NCBI RefSeq assembly: GCF_007115105.1
Contig: NZ_SULJ01000006.1
Location: 181,406-245,405, forward strand
Source of the DNA: Clostridium sp. HBUAS56010
GTDB lineage: Bacteria > Bacillota > Clostridia > Lachnospirales > Lachnospiraceae
Reading direction: 5' to 3'
Length of the DNA stretch: 64,000 bases
Of this stretch, positions 16,676-25,871 are shown piece by piece. The notes beneath the pieces are model-generated. The model did not search any database. It saw only the letters and a list, made by a program, of their open reading frames with translations, and was not told the DNA's origin. The stretch's first letter is position 1, and every line of letters starts with the position of its first letter. The position numbers were made by a program, and so were the translations under genes.

Positions 16676-16704
16676 ATTATAAGTTAATTGTATTTCTTTG
16701 TCAA
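16676..16704 (-). promoter_or_regulatory. promoter of the gpx-ohrR operon with OhrR-like box
   Basis: On the minus strand TTGACA (16704-16699), 17 bases, TATAAT (16681-16676): full consensus. TACAATTAACTTATA (16692-16678) overlaps the spacer and -10 and differs from TACAATTAAATTGTA at two positions. Confidence 0.75.
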
Positions 16705-16758
16705 TACTTTTTTCCTATTAAATTTAACAAAATTAAATTATTTCATATATAATTTTAA

Positions 16759-16787
16759 TTGACAACTGAAAAGTCATGTGCTAACAT
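16759..16787 (+). promoter_or_regulatory. promoter of the marR-nitroreductase operon
   Basis: TTGACA (16759-16764), 17 bases, TAACAT (16782-16787). It points at the MarR gene starting at 16817. Confidence 0.55.
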
Positions 16788-16816
16788 TTGTATGTACAAA
16801 CAAAAGAGGTGACGAT

Positions 16817-17266
16817 TTGAATGAGATCCCAAACAAAAAAGGACAGATTTGTAAATTAAATACTTGCCTGTTTTTCTCCACTGCAAAACTATCCAGAGTT
16901 TTTGGAAGAATTGCAGAAGAAGCCTTTTTAAAAACAGGACTTTCTCCAAGTCATGCCATACTTCTTTATCTGGTAAACAATAAAGGGAGCATGAAGCAGA
17001 AAGATCTTGGGGAAGCTCTGCATTTAACCCCATCTACCATTACCCGGCTGATTGAGAAACTGGAGCACAAACATCTGATCATGAAACAACAGAAAGGCAA
17101 ACAGGTATCACTGACCACCACGAAAGAAGGTCTTGCTTTACAGGATCAGATTGTGGAATCATGGAATCAACTTAACAGAACTTATGAAAGTGTTCTTACA
17201 GAAGAAGAGACCACTCAGTTTATCGAAATCAGCAAAAAGCTTTTAAACCATCTGGAAAACAATTAG
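16817..17266 (+). CDS. MarR family transcriptional regulator
   Basis: A 149-residue winged-helix regulator. The recognition region is QKDLGEALHLTPSTITRLIE and the wing KQQKGKQVSLTTTKEG. The start is taken as TTG 16817, seven bases after an AGAGG site; an in-frame GTG at 16778 overlaps the predicted -10 region and is unlikely. It has cysteines at about residues 10 and 14 (ICKLNTCLFFS) that could sense thiol-reactive compounds. It leads an operon with a nitroreductase (11-base gap) and an ABM monooxygenase, the layout seen for quinone- or electrophile-responsive MarR systems. The effector is inferred, not shown. Confidence 0.88.
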   Translation: MNEIPNKKGQICKLNTCLFFSTAKLSRVFGRIAEEAFLKTGLSPSHAILLYLVNNKGSMKQKDLGEALHLTPSTITRLIEKLEHKHLIMKQQKGKQVSLTTTKEGLALQDQIVESWNQLNRTYESVLTEEETTQFIEISKKLLNHLENN

Positions 17267-17277
17267 GAGGTAAACCC

Positions 17278-17787
17278 ATGCAGGAAATCTTTAACAGAAG
17301 GAGTATTCGTAAATTCACCACTCAGCAGGTAGAACCAGAGAAGCTCGACAAACTTCTGCGTGCTGCCATGCAGGCACCATCAGCCATTAATCAGCAGCCC
17401 TGGGAATTCATTGTGGTACAGGACAAAGCAAATTTAGAAAGCCTTTCCGATACTTCCCCTTATGGCAAGCTGATCGCTGCTTCTTCCGCAACCATAGTCC
17501 TTGCTGCAAATAAGAACTACATCAAGGTTCCTGGTGCAAGGGGCTGGGAAGAAGATATGGGAGCAGCAGCCCAGAATATTCTTTTAGAAGCTGTACATTT
17601 AGGACTGGGAGCTGTATGGCTTGGAGTGGCAACCGCAGAATCCATCACAGAAAATGTGAAAAAGTATTTTGACTTCCCAGACCACATCCTTCCATTTTGC
17701 ATGATCGCAGTCGGTTATCCGGATGGTCAGGAGAATAAGTTTGTAGACCGGTATCAGGCAGACAGAATACACCAGGAAAAATGGTGA
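17278..17787 (+). CDS. nitroreductase family FMN-dependent oxidoreductase
   Basis: A 169-residue flavoenzyme of the nitroreductase family. FMN-contact motifs are NRRSIRKFT at the start, AAMQAPSAINQQPWEFIVV near residue 30 and LGLGAVWLGVA near residue 110. It should use NAD(P)H to reduce nitro groups, quinones or similar acceptors. AGGAGG precedes the ATG. It lies 11 bases after the MarR gene and 16 bases before the ABM gene, so all three are co-transcribed; a role in detoxifying electrophiles is inferred from that context. Confidence 0.93.
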   Translation: MQEIFNRRSIRKFTTQQVEPEKLDKLLRAAMQAPSAINQQPWEFIVVQDKANLESLSDTSPYGKLIAASSATIVLAANKNYIKVPGARGWEEDMGAAAQNILLEAVHLGLGAVWLGVATAESITENVKKYFDFPDHILPFCMIAVGYPDGQENKFVDRYQADRIHQEKW

Positions 17788-17803
17788 ACAAAAGGAGAAC
17801 AAC

Positions 17804-18094
17804 ATGATTAAAATTATTGCAATTCATCAAGTAAAAGCTGACAAAGTAGAAGAATTTATCCGTATGGCAACCCCACTGGTTGATGCGACAAGAAAAAAGG
17901 ATAAGGGATGCATCCGCTATGAACTGGTTCAGGATGTAAAGAATCCTCAGAACTTAACGATGCTGGAAGAATGGGAAGACCAGGATTCCATTCAGGCACA
18001 TATGAGCTCCACCCATTTTAAAGAAATCACTACCGCTACTGCTGATCTCTTGGAAAAAGCACCAGAGATTCTTATTTGCAAAACCGTTCTCTAA
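17804..18094 (+). CDS. ABM (antibiotic biosynthesis monooxygenase)-domain protein, YgiN-like
   Basis: A 96-residue protein that is a single ABM ferredoxin-like domain: IIAIHQVKADKVEEFIRMA, GCIRYELVQDVKNPQNLTML and EEWEDQDSIQAHMSSTHFKE are typical. Members such as YgiN oxidise quinols or simply bind aromatic compounds; activity is hard to predict. AAAGGAG precedes the ATG. It is the last gene of the MarR-nitroreductase operon and is followed by a strong terminator. Together with the nitroreductase it suggests quinone handling. Confidence 0.9.
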   Translation: MIKIIAIHQVKADKVEEFIRMATPLVDATRKKDKGCIRYELVQDVKNPQNLTMLEEWEDQDSIQAHMSSTHFKEITTATADLLEKAPEILICKTVL

Positions 18095-18115
18095 AACATT
18101 TATTTTTTATAACGT

Positions 18116-18157
18116 AAATGGGAGCATCGAAATTACAATCTCGGTGCTCCCATTTTT
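18116..18157 (+). terminator. intrinsic terminator of the marR-nitroreductase-ABM operon
   Basis: AAATGGGAGCATCGA pairs with TCTCGGTGCTCCCATTT, followed by TTTTTG. Confidence 0.85.
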
Positions 18158-18187
18158 GTTCTCACTTTGGTTCTTGTACCCAAAGTC

Positions 18188-18832
18188 TTATATCTCAATT
18201 CCTCTTAACTTAATATAATCTTTAATCAGCTTCGCTGTCTGCTCTAAATCAATGCAGCTTGTATTAATAATCAGATCATAGTTATCCCAGTCTTCCCAGC
18301 TTTCACCAGTGTAGTAACGGTAGTATTCTTTCCGCTCCCGATTAATCTTTTTTACGCGCTTTGCTGCTTCTTTTTCATCAATCTTATCCACTTCCATGGT
18401 TCGCTTAACCAGAGTCGGCATATCCGCGTATACAAAGATCTTAACCAGTCCAGGATTTGATTCCTCTCTGCTTAGAATATAATCCGCACATCTTCCGGCA
18501 ATAATACAGGATTCTTCCTGTGCAAGCTCTTTGATAACCTGGGACTGGAAACGGAATAAATTCTCCGGTTTCACAATATCAGAATCCATGGAAGGCTTGC
18601 CTAACTGAGGTTTTAATCCGCTTACAATCCGATAAAGGAGATTGTTCCCTGCTTTTTCATCTGCAAGCCGGAAGAAGACTTCACCAACTGCACTTTGTTC
18701 AGAAGTAAGGGTCAGAATCTCTTCATCATAAAAATTAATGCCAAACTCTTTTGCAAGCGCTTTTCCAACCATGCGCCCGCCGCTTCCGTACTGTCTTCCT
18801 ATTGTAATGACAAGATTATTCTTCTCTTTCAT
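18188..18832 (-). CDS. cytidylate kinase-like family protein
   Basis: A 214-residue P-loop kinase. The loop ITIGRQYGSGGRMVGKAL is the variant seen in the cytidylate kinase-like family (AAA_26), and CIIAGRCADYIL plus INRERKEYYRYYTGESW are further family motifs. The family transfers phosphate to a nucleoside monophosphate or unknown acceptor; true cmk has a different loop, so cytidylate activity is not certain. AGGAGG lies ahead of the ATG at 18832. It stands alone between convergent and co-directional neighbours. Confidence 0.88.
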   Translation of the reverse strand: MKEKNNLVITIGRQYGSGGRMVGKALAKEFGINFYDEEILTLTSEQSAVGEVFFRLADEKAGNNLLYRIVSGLKPQLGKPSMDSDIVKPENLFRFQSQVIKELAQEESCIIAGRCADYILSREESNPGLVKIFVYADMPTLVKRTMEVDKIDEKEAAKRVKKINRERKEYYRYYTGESWEDWDNYDLIINTSCIDLEQTAKLIKDYIKLRGIEI

Positions 18833-18896
18833 AATGCCTGCCTCCTTTGCTAGTATTCCCTTCTATTGTACTCTATCCTAACCAGATTTACAATTA

Positions 18897-20195
18897 TTAT
18901 TGACTCACAACTTCATGAAAACAGATGGCTCCATATGGTCTGATGCTCATCCGGTAAGCGCTGCCTTTTCCCATTGCCTTTTCTATATAAGTAATATATT
19001 CTTTTGCCAGACAATTGGGCAGTACGGTCATAATAACTCCGGCAAACCCTCCGCCATGAACCCTGCATGCACCTGCACCCTTTTTTGCAAGAAAAAGCTC
19101 TGTAAGAGCAAGTGCGACGGTAATTCCCTGTTCCTGGTAACTGGAATTGGTAAAGCAGTTCTGCAGCCACTTCCACGAAGAATTACCGGAAGCAGTTATG
19201 TTGTGAAGGAAATCCTCGAACCGGTCCTCTTTTAAAGCAGACACTTCTGCTTCTACCCGCTTATTCTCTTCAAAGAAATGAAGGGCTCTGAGAACCGGAC
19301 GGTCTCCTGCATATGCTCTTATTTCGGATAAATTTTCAATGACATCCTCTTCTTTTATTTCAGCGCAGACTTCCTTGCCGAAAAACTGTGCTACTTTTTT
19401 CATCTCCGCCGGAACAAGGGAATATTCCTCGCTTAAATCTGCATGTCCTTTGCCTGTATTCACAATAATCAGGCTATGATCTTTGGAGGCAAAATCAAAT
19501 GCAATCTGCTCTGCTTCCGGAGCGGACGGATCTTTAAAGTCAATGGTAATCAGCCCTCCTACCGCACATGCCATCTGGTCCAAAAGTCCGGAGGATTTGC
19601 CCCAGTACACATTTTCTGAATATCTTCCAATATGAGCATAGTCTACCGGGTCAACACTGCCCTCATTAAAAAATGTATTAATAATAGAACAGAGCAGCAT
19701 CTCATAAGATGCGGAAGAACTGACCCCTGCGGCACTGATTACATTGGAGGTAATGTAGACATTAAAACCACCGATTTGATAGCCGTGCTCCAAAAAGCCT
19801 TTGAAGATTCCTTTTGTCAGATCAAGGGTTCCTGCCCTTTTCTCACTGGGTTTGAGATCATCAAGGTCAATGACAAAGTTCTGGTCATAAGTCTCACTGA
19901 TCAGATTCACAATTCTGCTGTCATTCTTCGCTGCTGCACCTACACAATCCAGATTAATGCTTCCTGCCAATACCTTTCCATGATTATGATCCGTATGATT
20001 CCCGCTTATCTCCGTACGGCCCGGAGACGAAAATAAAAGCACATCGTCACTTTCAGGAAATTTCTTCTTAAAGTTCTTTAAAAGATTGCTGTAACGTATT
20101 ATATTCTCCTCTATGCCATCTTCTCCATACAAAGCAGCCATTAATTGTCTGGATTCTACTGATTCAATCAGATTCATGGTATCACTCATTCTCAT
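18897..20195 (-). CDS. galK: galactokinase
   Basis: A 432-residue GHMP kinase. The galactose-recognition motif SSPGRTEISGNHTDHNHGKV lies near residue 55, the phosphate loop VISAAGVSSSASYEMLLCS near 155, and the C-terminal GGGFAGVIMTVLPN motif near 385. It phosphorylates galactose at C1 with ATP as the first step of the Leloir pathway. It is a little longer than the usual 390 residues, with an N-terminal extension of about 40 residues (MNLIESVESRQLMAALYGED). AAGGAGAAG precedes the ATG. No galT, galE or sugar transporter is near it in this window. Confidence 0.93.
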   Translation of the reverse strand: MRMSDTMNLIESVESRQLMAALYGEDGIEENIIRYSNLLKNFKKKFPESDDVLLFSSPGRTEISGNHTDHNHGKVLAGSINLDCVGAAAKNDSRIVNLISETYDQNFVIDLDDLKPSEKRAGTLDLTKGIFKGFLEHGYQIGGFNVYITSNVISAAGVSSSASYEMLLCSIINTFFNEGSVDPVDYAHIGRYSENVYWGKSSGLLDQMACAVGGLITIDFKDPSAPEAEQIAFDFASKDHSLIIVNTGKGHADLSEEYSLVPAEMKKVAQFFGKEVCAEIKEEDVIENLSEIRAYAGDRPVLRALHFFEENKRVEAEVSALKEDRFEDFLHNITASGNSSWKWLQNCFTNSSYQEQGITVALALTELFLAKKGAGACRVHGGGFAGVIMTVLPNCLAKEYITYIEKAMGKGSAYRMSIRPYGAICFHEVVSQ

Positions 20196-20305
20196 GGATT
20201 TCTTCTCCTTTTCCCCATTCCATTGAAGTACTTCATTTCATACAAGTATAGCATAAGTCTGAAAACTTCTACAATGGAATATTCTACGAAATCCTATAAA
20301 ATAAT

Positions 20306-20334
20306 TTGACAGCCCTTCCCTGCTCCCCTATAAT
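20306..20334 (+). promoter_or_regulatory. consensus sigma-A promoter of the radical SAM gene
   Basis: TTGACA (20306-20311), 17 bases, TATAAT (20329-20334): perfect consensus, 30 bases before the ATG. Confidence 0.85.
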
Positions 20335-20363
20335 AAGACAATGATAAAATTTGGGAGAAAAAC

Positions 20364-21335
20364 ATGCACTGGAACGAGAAACCATACCATTCAATTGATT
20401 ATGAACTAAAACGGCAATACGGACAAAAAATCTATAAACTGGCACTTGACGGAGGCATGACCTGCCCAAACAGAGACGGAACCTTGGGAAAAAGAGGCTG
20501 CATTTTCTGCAGCGAAGGCGGATCTGGTGATTTTGCAGAACCTCTTTCCACTCATCCGGACATCATAAGCCAGATCGAAGCAGCAAAACAACGGATCAGC
20601 CAAAAGATGAATCTGGAATCAGGACGCTTCATTGCTTATTTTCAGTCCTATACCAATACCTATGCACCTGTTTCCTATCTGAGGGAACTCTTTACCCAGG
20701 CAATCAGCCATCCGGATATTGTGATTCTCTCCATTGCCACCCGGCCGGACTGCCTCTCTCCTGAGATTCTTCTTCTATTAAAAGAATTAAACCAGAAGAA
20801 ACCCGTATGGGTAGAACTGGGGCTTCAGACCATCCATGAATCCACTGCCGCCTATATCCGCAGAGGGTATTCACTTCGTGTATTCTTCCATGCTTATAAG
20901 CAATTAAAGGAAGCTGGAATAACGGTAATAGCCCACGCCATCCTGGGGCTGCCAGGGGAAACGAAGGACATGATCTTTGAAACCATAGATTATCTTGCTC
21001 ATCTGGGAGACAGGGGAATCGACGGAATCAAGCTCCAGCTTCTTCACATATTAAAAGGCACAGACCTTGCCGCAGAATATGAAACCGGGATGATTTCCAC
21101 CTATTCTCTTGAAGAATACACGGATTTAGTCATTGACTGCATTGCGCTTCTTCCTACAGACACTGTTATTCACAGAATCAGCGGAGACGGTCCAAAAAGC
21201 CTGCTTCTGGCACCTCTCTGGAGCGGGAATAAGAAACTGGTTCTCAATACCCTGACAAAACGCTGGAAAGAAAAAGGTATCTGCCAGGGAGACAGATACC
21301 AGAAATTTAATTCTTTTATGGATTATTGTGAATGA
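20364..21335 (+). CDS. TIGR01212-type radical SAM protein (YhcC-like)
   Basis: A 323-residue radical SAM enzyme. The iron-sulfur motif is the family-specific spacing in MTCPNRDGTLGKRGCIFCSE (about residues 33-52). HAILGLPGETKDMI and GIDGIKLQLLHILKGTDLA match the YhcC family. It would bind [4Fe-4S] and SAM and generate a radical; the substrate of the family is not well established (YhcC homologues are linked to tRNA-related work). GGGAG precedes the ATG, and a perfect consensus promoter lies upstream. Its end overlaps the convergent CapA gene by 20 bases. Confidence 0.9.
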   Translation: MHWNEKPYHSIDYELKRQYGQKIYKLALDGGMTCPNRDGTLGKRGCIFCSEGGSGDFAEPLSTHPDIISQIEAAKQRISQKMNLESGRFIAYFQSYTNTYAPVSYLRELFTQAISHPDIVILSIATRPDCLSPEILLLLKELNQKKPVWVELGLQTIHESTAAYIRRGYSLRVFFHAYKQLKEAGITVIAHAILGLPGETKDMIFETIDYLAHLGDRGIDGIKLQLLHILKGTDLAAEYETGMISTYSLEEYTDLVIDCIALLPTDTVIHRISGDGPKSLLLAPLWSGNKKLVLNTLTKRWKEKGICQGDRYQKFNSFMDYCE

Positions 21336-22497
21336 CACCATTTTCATCCACAGTCACACCAAAAGAAATGTCCTGAATATATTGATAAAATTTTAACTTT
21401 TCCTGTTCCTCTCCAAGCGTTCTGGTATACCCTGCCTTAGAAGTTCCCGGAACCAGAGATAAAGCTGCGGTGTTCTTTTCCGTACCCACATCAACCCTTA
21501 AAAGAGCGGTTTTTGGAATAGAGCTTCCAAATATAAAATTCCCCAGGCTGTAGCAGATGGGCTTTCCATTGTAATACTCAATTCCCTGGAGGACATGGGG
21601 ATGACTTCCTATGACAATATCGGCACCTGCATCAATCATCTGTTTGCCCAATCCCCTCTGATACTCCTGGGGCTTGTCATCTCTTTCAATTCCCCAATGA
21701 ATGTAAACCACCACATAATCACAGATTGATTCTGCTTTTTTTATCTCCTCCAGTAAAATAGTCGGATCATAACCACTTACCATCCCAGGCTTACGGCTGT
21801 TGGCAACCCAGTCCGGGTCCGGATACACTCTCGATGCCGCAAGAAATCCTATGGTTTTCCCATTGACTTCCATGGTCTCCAGTTGTTTCGCCCGGTTCAT
21901 GTCAGGACCAGCTCCCACATACCGGATTCCTGCCCCTTCCAAAACATTGCATGTATCAACAAGAGCATCTGTGCCATAATCCAGGGAATGATTATTGGCA
22001 AGCGCCACAATGTCCACTCCAATTTCATTCATCATGGATACTCTGGAGGGAGAAAGGCGGAATGTGAACTGCTTGTCCGGTGCAGCACTGCCCCGTTCAC
22101 TAAAAGGAAATTCCTCATTTGCCATGAAGATATCGGACTGACCAATCTCGGACCGGAATCCTTCATCCAGCACTCCATGAATTCCTTTTGCTTTATCATA
22201 TGCAGTCGTTACATGATTAGAAAGTAATATATCTCCGGCAAACAGCAGACGCACCAAAGGATTCTGTGGCTCTGTCTCTGTTTCCAGCCCCTGTTCTGTC
22301 TCCGTTTCCGATTGCGCCAGAGTCAGCGGTTCTGAATTTTCAGATTCTGCTGCGCCTGTAGTTTCTGCCCCATTGGCAAAATCAGCACTTCCTCCTCTTC
22401 CTTTCCATTCACTCATTCCAATCCAGACTAACAGCAACAAAAACAGCAATATGGGGAAAAGAACCAGAATCTTCATCCCTCTATTTGTTTTCTTCAT
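21316..22497 (-). CDS. CapA family (poly-gamma-glutamate synthesis type) protein, membrane-anchored
   Basis: A 393-residue protein with an N-terminal membrane anchor (ILVLFPILLFLLLLVWIGM), a Ser/Glu/Thr-rich linker to about residue 80, and a calcineurin-like CapA domain. Metal-site motifs are LFAGDILLSN, ALANNHSLDYG and VVVYIHWGIE with IGSHPHVLQGIEYYNGKPI. CapA-domain proteins act outside the membrane in capsule or polyglutamate-related processes, but no capB/capC lie here and many Clostridia carry orphan copies. ATG 22497 has AGGAGG at the right distance; a 10-residue longer form from 22527 does not. Confidence 0.9.
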   Translation of the reverse strand: MKKTNRGMKILVLFPILLFLLLLVWIGMSEWKGRGGSADFANGAETTGAAESENSEPLTLAQSETETEQGLETETEPQNPLVRLLFAGDILLSNHVTTAYDKAKGIHGVLDEGFRSEIGQSDIFMANEEFPFSERGSAAPDKQFTFRLSPSRVSMMNEIGVDIVALANNHSLDYGTDALVDTCNVLEGAGIRYVGAGPDMNRAKQLETMEVNGKTIGFLAASRVYPDPDWVANSRKPGMVSGYDPTILLEEIKKAESICDYVVVYIHWGIERDDKPQEYQRGLGKQMIDAGADIVIGSHPHVLQGIEYYNGKPICYSLGNFIFGSSIPKTALLRVDVGTEKNTAALSLVPGTSKAGYTRTLGEEQEKLKFYQYIQDISFGVTVDENGVIHNNP

Positions 22498-22708
22498 AAG
22501 TTCCTCCTGATTGTTAATAATTCGCACATACTTTTCCCTTTTTCATAACGTTTTCCACATTATTCGGGCAGTTTTCCCCTTTTTCGTTCTCAAACGTCAG
22601 TTATCCCCAAAAAAGGTCTTTCTTTTACATGACCTTTTAATTATACATTAATGGGATTAATTTCCATTTTATTATCTTACACGGATTCCCTGCTTTTGTC
22701 AAATCATT

Positions 22709-22768
22709 GAAAAAGAGTCAATTGCATGAAAGAGATCTCTTCTTTTCTCTTTTACACAATTGACTCTT
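22709..22768 (-). terminator. intrinsic terminator after degV gene
   Basis: AAGAGTCAATTG pairs with CAATTGACTCTT, enclosing a second small hairpin; on the minus strand it ends in CTTTTTC. Confidence 0.75.
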
Positions 22769-22783
22769 CATTCGAGTACTTTC

Positions 22784-23626
22784 TTAAAGTGTCATAACAA
22801 TTCCGCCATCATTGGCATATACTGTGGCAACACCTGCAGTCTCTGCAATCATTATATCTTTAAATTCTGCACGCTTCCTCATCTCCTGCTTAACGAACTC
22901 CGCCCGTTCCGGATTGTTGCAGTGGGAGATAGCAAGGACCCTGTCTTTGGTTTCTCCTGCATCTTTAATGGCAATCTCCACCATACGGATTAAAGCTTTA
23001 TTGATTCCTCTCGCCTGATCCAGCTTTATAATCTTTCCTTCTTCGGCTCCCATCACAGGCTTAATATTAAGAGCAGTTGCGAAAAATGCCTGAAGTCCTG
23101 ACAAACGGCCGTTCTTCTTCAGCGTATCAAGACTTTCCAGAACAAAATAGGTGTGCATATTTTTAATATACTCTTTTGCCTTTTGTTCAATCTCTTTAAA
23201 AGGAAAAGAAGCCTGACACAGGGACTGAACATATACTGCAATATTGAGCTGACCGGAGGAGGCGGAATGGGAATCCAAAACTGCAATCTTCTTTCCATCG
23301 GTTCCGTGTTCCTCTTCATATAGCTTCTTTCCAAGAACAGCACTGTTATAACTTCCGCTTAAATGCTCAGACAAGGTAACAACATATATCTCATCTTCGT
23401 CACACTCAAATGCCTCTTTATAAAGTTCAGGAGAAGGACAGGCTGTCTTTGGACATTCCGGACTGCTCTTAACCAATTCCAGAAACTTCTTCTGGTCAAA
23501 TGTCTCATCATCAATCACCTGAATATTGCCTACCTGCAAAATAAGTGGAATTATCTGAAAGTGAGGATCTTTCTTTAAATCTGCCGTTAAATCTGTGCAG
23601 CTATCCCCAATAATTTTATAGCTCAT
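22784..23626 (-). CDS. DegV family fatty-acid-binding protein
   Basis: A 280-residue DegV protein. Typical motifs are IIGDSCTDLTADL at the start, CPKTACPSPELYKEAFE near residue 55, VVTLSEHLSGSYNSAVLGKK near 80 and VLDSHSASSGQLNIAV near 115. DegV proteins bind a fatty acid; in several Firmicutes they act as FakB, presenting it to the FakA kinase. No fakA is seen here. The gene is single, with its own terminator and an unlinked upstream neighbour. Confidence 0.93.
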   Translation of the reverse strand: MSYKIIGDSCTDLTADLKKDPHFQIIPLILQVGNIQVIDDETFDQKKFLELVKSSPECPKTACPSPELYKEAFECDEDEIYVVTLSEHLSGSYNSAVLGKKLYEEEHGTDGKKIAVLDSHSASSGQLNIAVYVQSLCQASFPFKEIEQKAKEYIKNMHTYFVLESLDTLKKNGRLSGLQAFFATALNIKPVMGAEEGKIIKLDQARGINKALIRMVEIAIKDAGETKDRVLAISHCNNPERAEFVKQEMRKRAEFKDIMIAETAGVATVYANDGGIVMTL

Positions 23627-23718
23627 TGTTCTATTCTTCCTCCTAACACGAAACTTATCATGTAGTATTGATTACCATATATTATAGAGAAACCTGTTAC
23701 AGTTGTCAATAGGTTGAT

Positions 23719-23768
23719 AGAGAAAAGAACCCGTACCGGAAGTTCCAAAGTACAGGTTCTTTTCTCTT
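23719..23768 (-). terminator. intrinsic terminator after htpG
   Basis: GAGAAAAGAACC pairs with GGTTCTTTTCTC, with an inner GTAC/GTAC pairing; T-rich 3' arm on the minus strand. Confidence 0.75.
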
Positions 23769-23785
23769 TTGTTATAAAATTGGCA

Positions 23786-25789
23786 TTAAGAAGCGTCTGC
23801 CATAAGGATCATTAATTCATTGCTTCTTGCGATAAATTTAGTCATGCGCTCTGGTGTCAGAGAACCGTTACTTAAAGCTGCAAGATCATATAACTGTTCG
23901 CAGATCGTATTGGTATGTGTTCCATCTTTATGTCCCAGAACATACTGAACCAGCTTATTTTTATAGTTTAATACCAGAGTCTCACTGCCTCCAAACATAG
24001 AAGCGTCCATACCTGGCATGGTATACATCCTCATCATCTCCTGCATACGGCGGGATTCTTCGGAAATGGTAATCATGGAGGACAAATTCTCATTCTTTAA
24101 TTTCTCAACCTTTACTTCCAGATTCTCTTTTCCAAGGGCTTTGCGGAAAAGCTCTGTGAGGGCATCTGCATCTGCCTTCATGGCTTCCTTATCTTCTTCA
24201 CTGATCTCTTCTTTAAAGATATCAGATAAGTCAGAATTGATACATAAGAACTTCACATTTTCATTCTTCTGCTCCAGGTATCCCACAAATGCACTGTCAA
24301 TATTCTGGTTTAAGTAAACTGCATCAATCCCTGCCTCTTTAAACATATTGATGTACTGGCTCTGTTCCTTCTCGTCTGTAATATAGAATACACGGTTTTC
24401 ATGCTTTTCTTTGTTCTCTTCCAGACAATCTGACAAGGTGAGATACTTTCCTTCCAGATTCTTAAACAGAATGGTATCATTGATCTTTTCTGCAAACTTT
24501 TCATCTTTTAAGCAGCCGAACTTAATAAATGGATTGATGTCATCCCAATATTTCTCATAGTTTTCCCGGTCTGTCTTAAACATGCCAGTCAGTTTATCCG
24601 CTACTTTCTTTGTAATGTAATCAGAAATCTTCTTCACAAATCCATCGTTTTGCAGCGCACTTCTGGACACATTCAACGGAAGATCCGGGCAATCAATCAC
24701 ACCTTTTAAGAGCATTAAAAATTCTGGAATTACTTCCTTAATATTGTCTGCGATAAATACCTGGCTGTTGTATAACTTAATCGTTCCCTCTAAGGTATCA
24801 TAATTTAAGTTCAGCTTTGGGAAATAGAGAATTCCCTTTAAATTAAACGGATAATCCATATTCAGATGAATCCAGAACAATGGTTCCTTATAATCTTGAA
24901 ATACCTTCCGGTAAAACTCTTTATATTCCTCTTCTTTGCATTCATTGGGATGCTTATTCCAGAGAGGATTGGTCTCATTAATCGGAACAGGACGTTTGGC
25001 AATCTTATATTTCTCCTGTGCAGGAGAAACTTCCACAACTTCCTTTTCTCCGTTTTCGTTCTCTTTTTCTTCTGTCTTGGCCTCTTCTACAATTGTTTCA
25101 ATAATTGTATCTTTGTCAGTCAGCTCTTCTTTTGTAACAGTCTCAAATTCCGGTTCTGCAGCCGCATTCGACAGATAGATTTTAACAGGCATGAAAGAAC
25201 AGTATTTCTCAAGAACTTCTTTTGCCCGGTATTCATTACAAAATTCCAGACTTTCTTCATTCAGGTAAAGCTTAATAATTGTTCCCTGAACGTCCTTTTG
25301 ACCTTCTTCCATTTCGAACTCTGTGCCGCCGTCAGATTCCCAATGAACCGGCTTTGCTCCCGGCTTATAAGATAAGCTGTCAATGGTAACTCTGTCTGCC
25401 ACCATAAAAGCAGAATAAAAACCAAGTCCAAAATGTCCGATAATCTGATCTTCATTGGCCTTGTCCTTATACTGCTCAAGGAAATCCTGGGCACCGGAGA
25501 ATGCGATCTGATTGATGTATTCCTCCACTTCCTCCATGGTCAGACCGATTCCGTTATCCTGGAAAGTAATGGTCTTTTCATTGGGGTCTATGGTTACCTG
25601 AATCTTAAACTCCAAATCTTCCGGCTTCTCCCACTCTCCCATAATCTCCAGCTTTTTAAGCTTTGTAATGGCATCACAGCCATTGGAAACCAGTTCACGG
25701 TAAAAGATATCATGGTCTGAATACAACCACTTTTTAATAATCGGAAAAATATTCTCACTGTTAATCGTCAAACTTCCTTTTTTTGCCAT
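23786..25789 (-). CDS. htpG: molecular chaperone HtpG (Hsp90)
   Basis: A 667-residue Hsp90. The N-terminal ATPase contains YRELVSNGCDAITKLKKL, TFQDNGIGLTMEEVEEYI and IGHFGLGFYSAFMVADRV. The middle domain includes WIHLNMDYPFNLKGILYFP and GVIDCPDLPLNVSRSALQND, and the C-terminal dimerisation domain closes the protein. An acidic, Glu-rich insert at about residues 230-260 joins the N and middle domains, unusual for bacterial HtpG but seen in Clostridia. It is a cytosolic ATP-dependent chaperone. A consensus promoter and a CIRCE-like operator lie upstream. Confidence 0.97.
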   Translation of the reverse strand: MAKKGSLTINSENIFPIIKKWLYSDHDIFYRELVSNGCDAITKLKKLEIMGEWEKPEDLEFKIQVTIDPNEKTITFQDNGIGLTMEEVEEYINQIAFSGAQDFLEQYKDKANEDQIIGHFGLGFYSAFMVADRVTIDSLSYKPGAKPVHWESDGGTEFEMEEGQKDVQGTIIKLYLNEESLEFCNEYRAKEVLEKYCSFMPVKIYLSNAAAEPEFETVTKEELTDKDTIIETIVEEAKTEEKENENGEKEVVEVSPAQEKYKIAKRPVPINETNPLWNKHPNECKEEEYKEFYRKVFQDYKEPLFWIHLNMDYPFNLKGILYFPKLNLNYDTLEGTIKLYNSQVFIADNIKEVIPEFLMLLKGVIDCPDLPLNVSRSALQNDGFVKKISDYITKKVADKLTGMFKTDRENYEKYWDDINPFIKFGCLKDEKFAEKINDTILFKNLEGKYLTLSDCLEENKEKHENRVFYITDEKEQSQYINMFKEAGIDAVYLNQNIDSAFVGYLEQKNENVKFLCINSDLSDIFKEEISEEDKEAMKADADALTELFRKALGKENLEVKVEKLKNENLSSMITISEESRRMQEMMRMYTMPGMDASMFGGSETLVLNYKNKLVQYVLGHKDGTHTNTICEQLYDLAALSNGSLTPERMTKFIARSNELMILMADAS

Positions 25790-25871
25790 ATCAGAACACT
25801 CCTTACAATCTTATATTTTCTATTTCAGTTCCATGACAATCATGGAATTTTTGCAAATTCTTATAGAGAAT

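Noticed and set aside
24866..25375. Plus-strand frame of 169 codons opposite htpG
   Set aside because: It is antisense to a conserved Hsp90 core, Phe/Cys-rich, and has no ribosome site.
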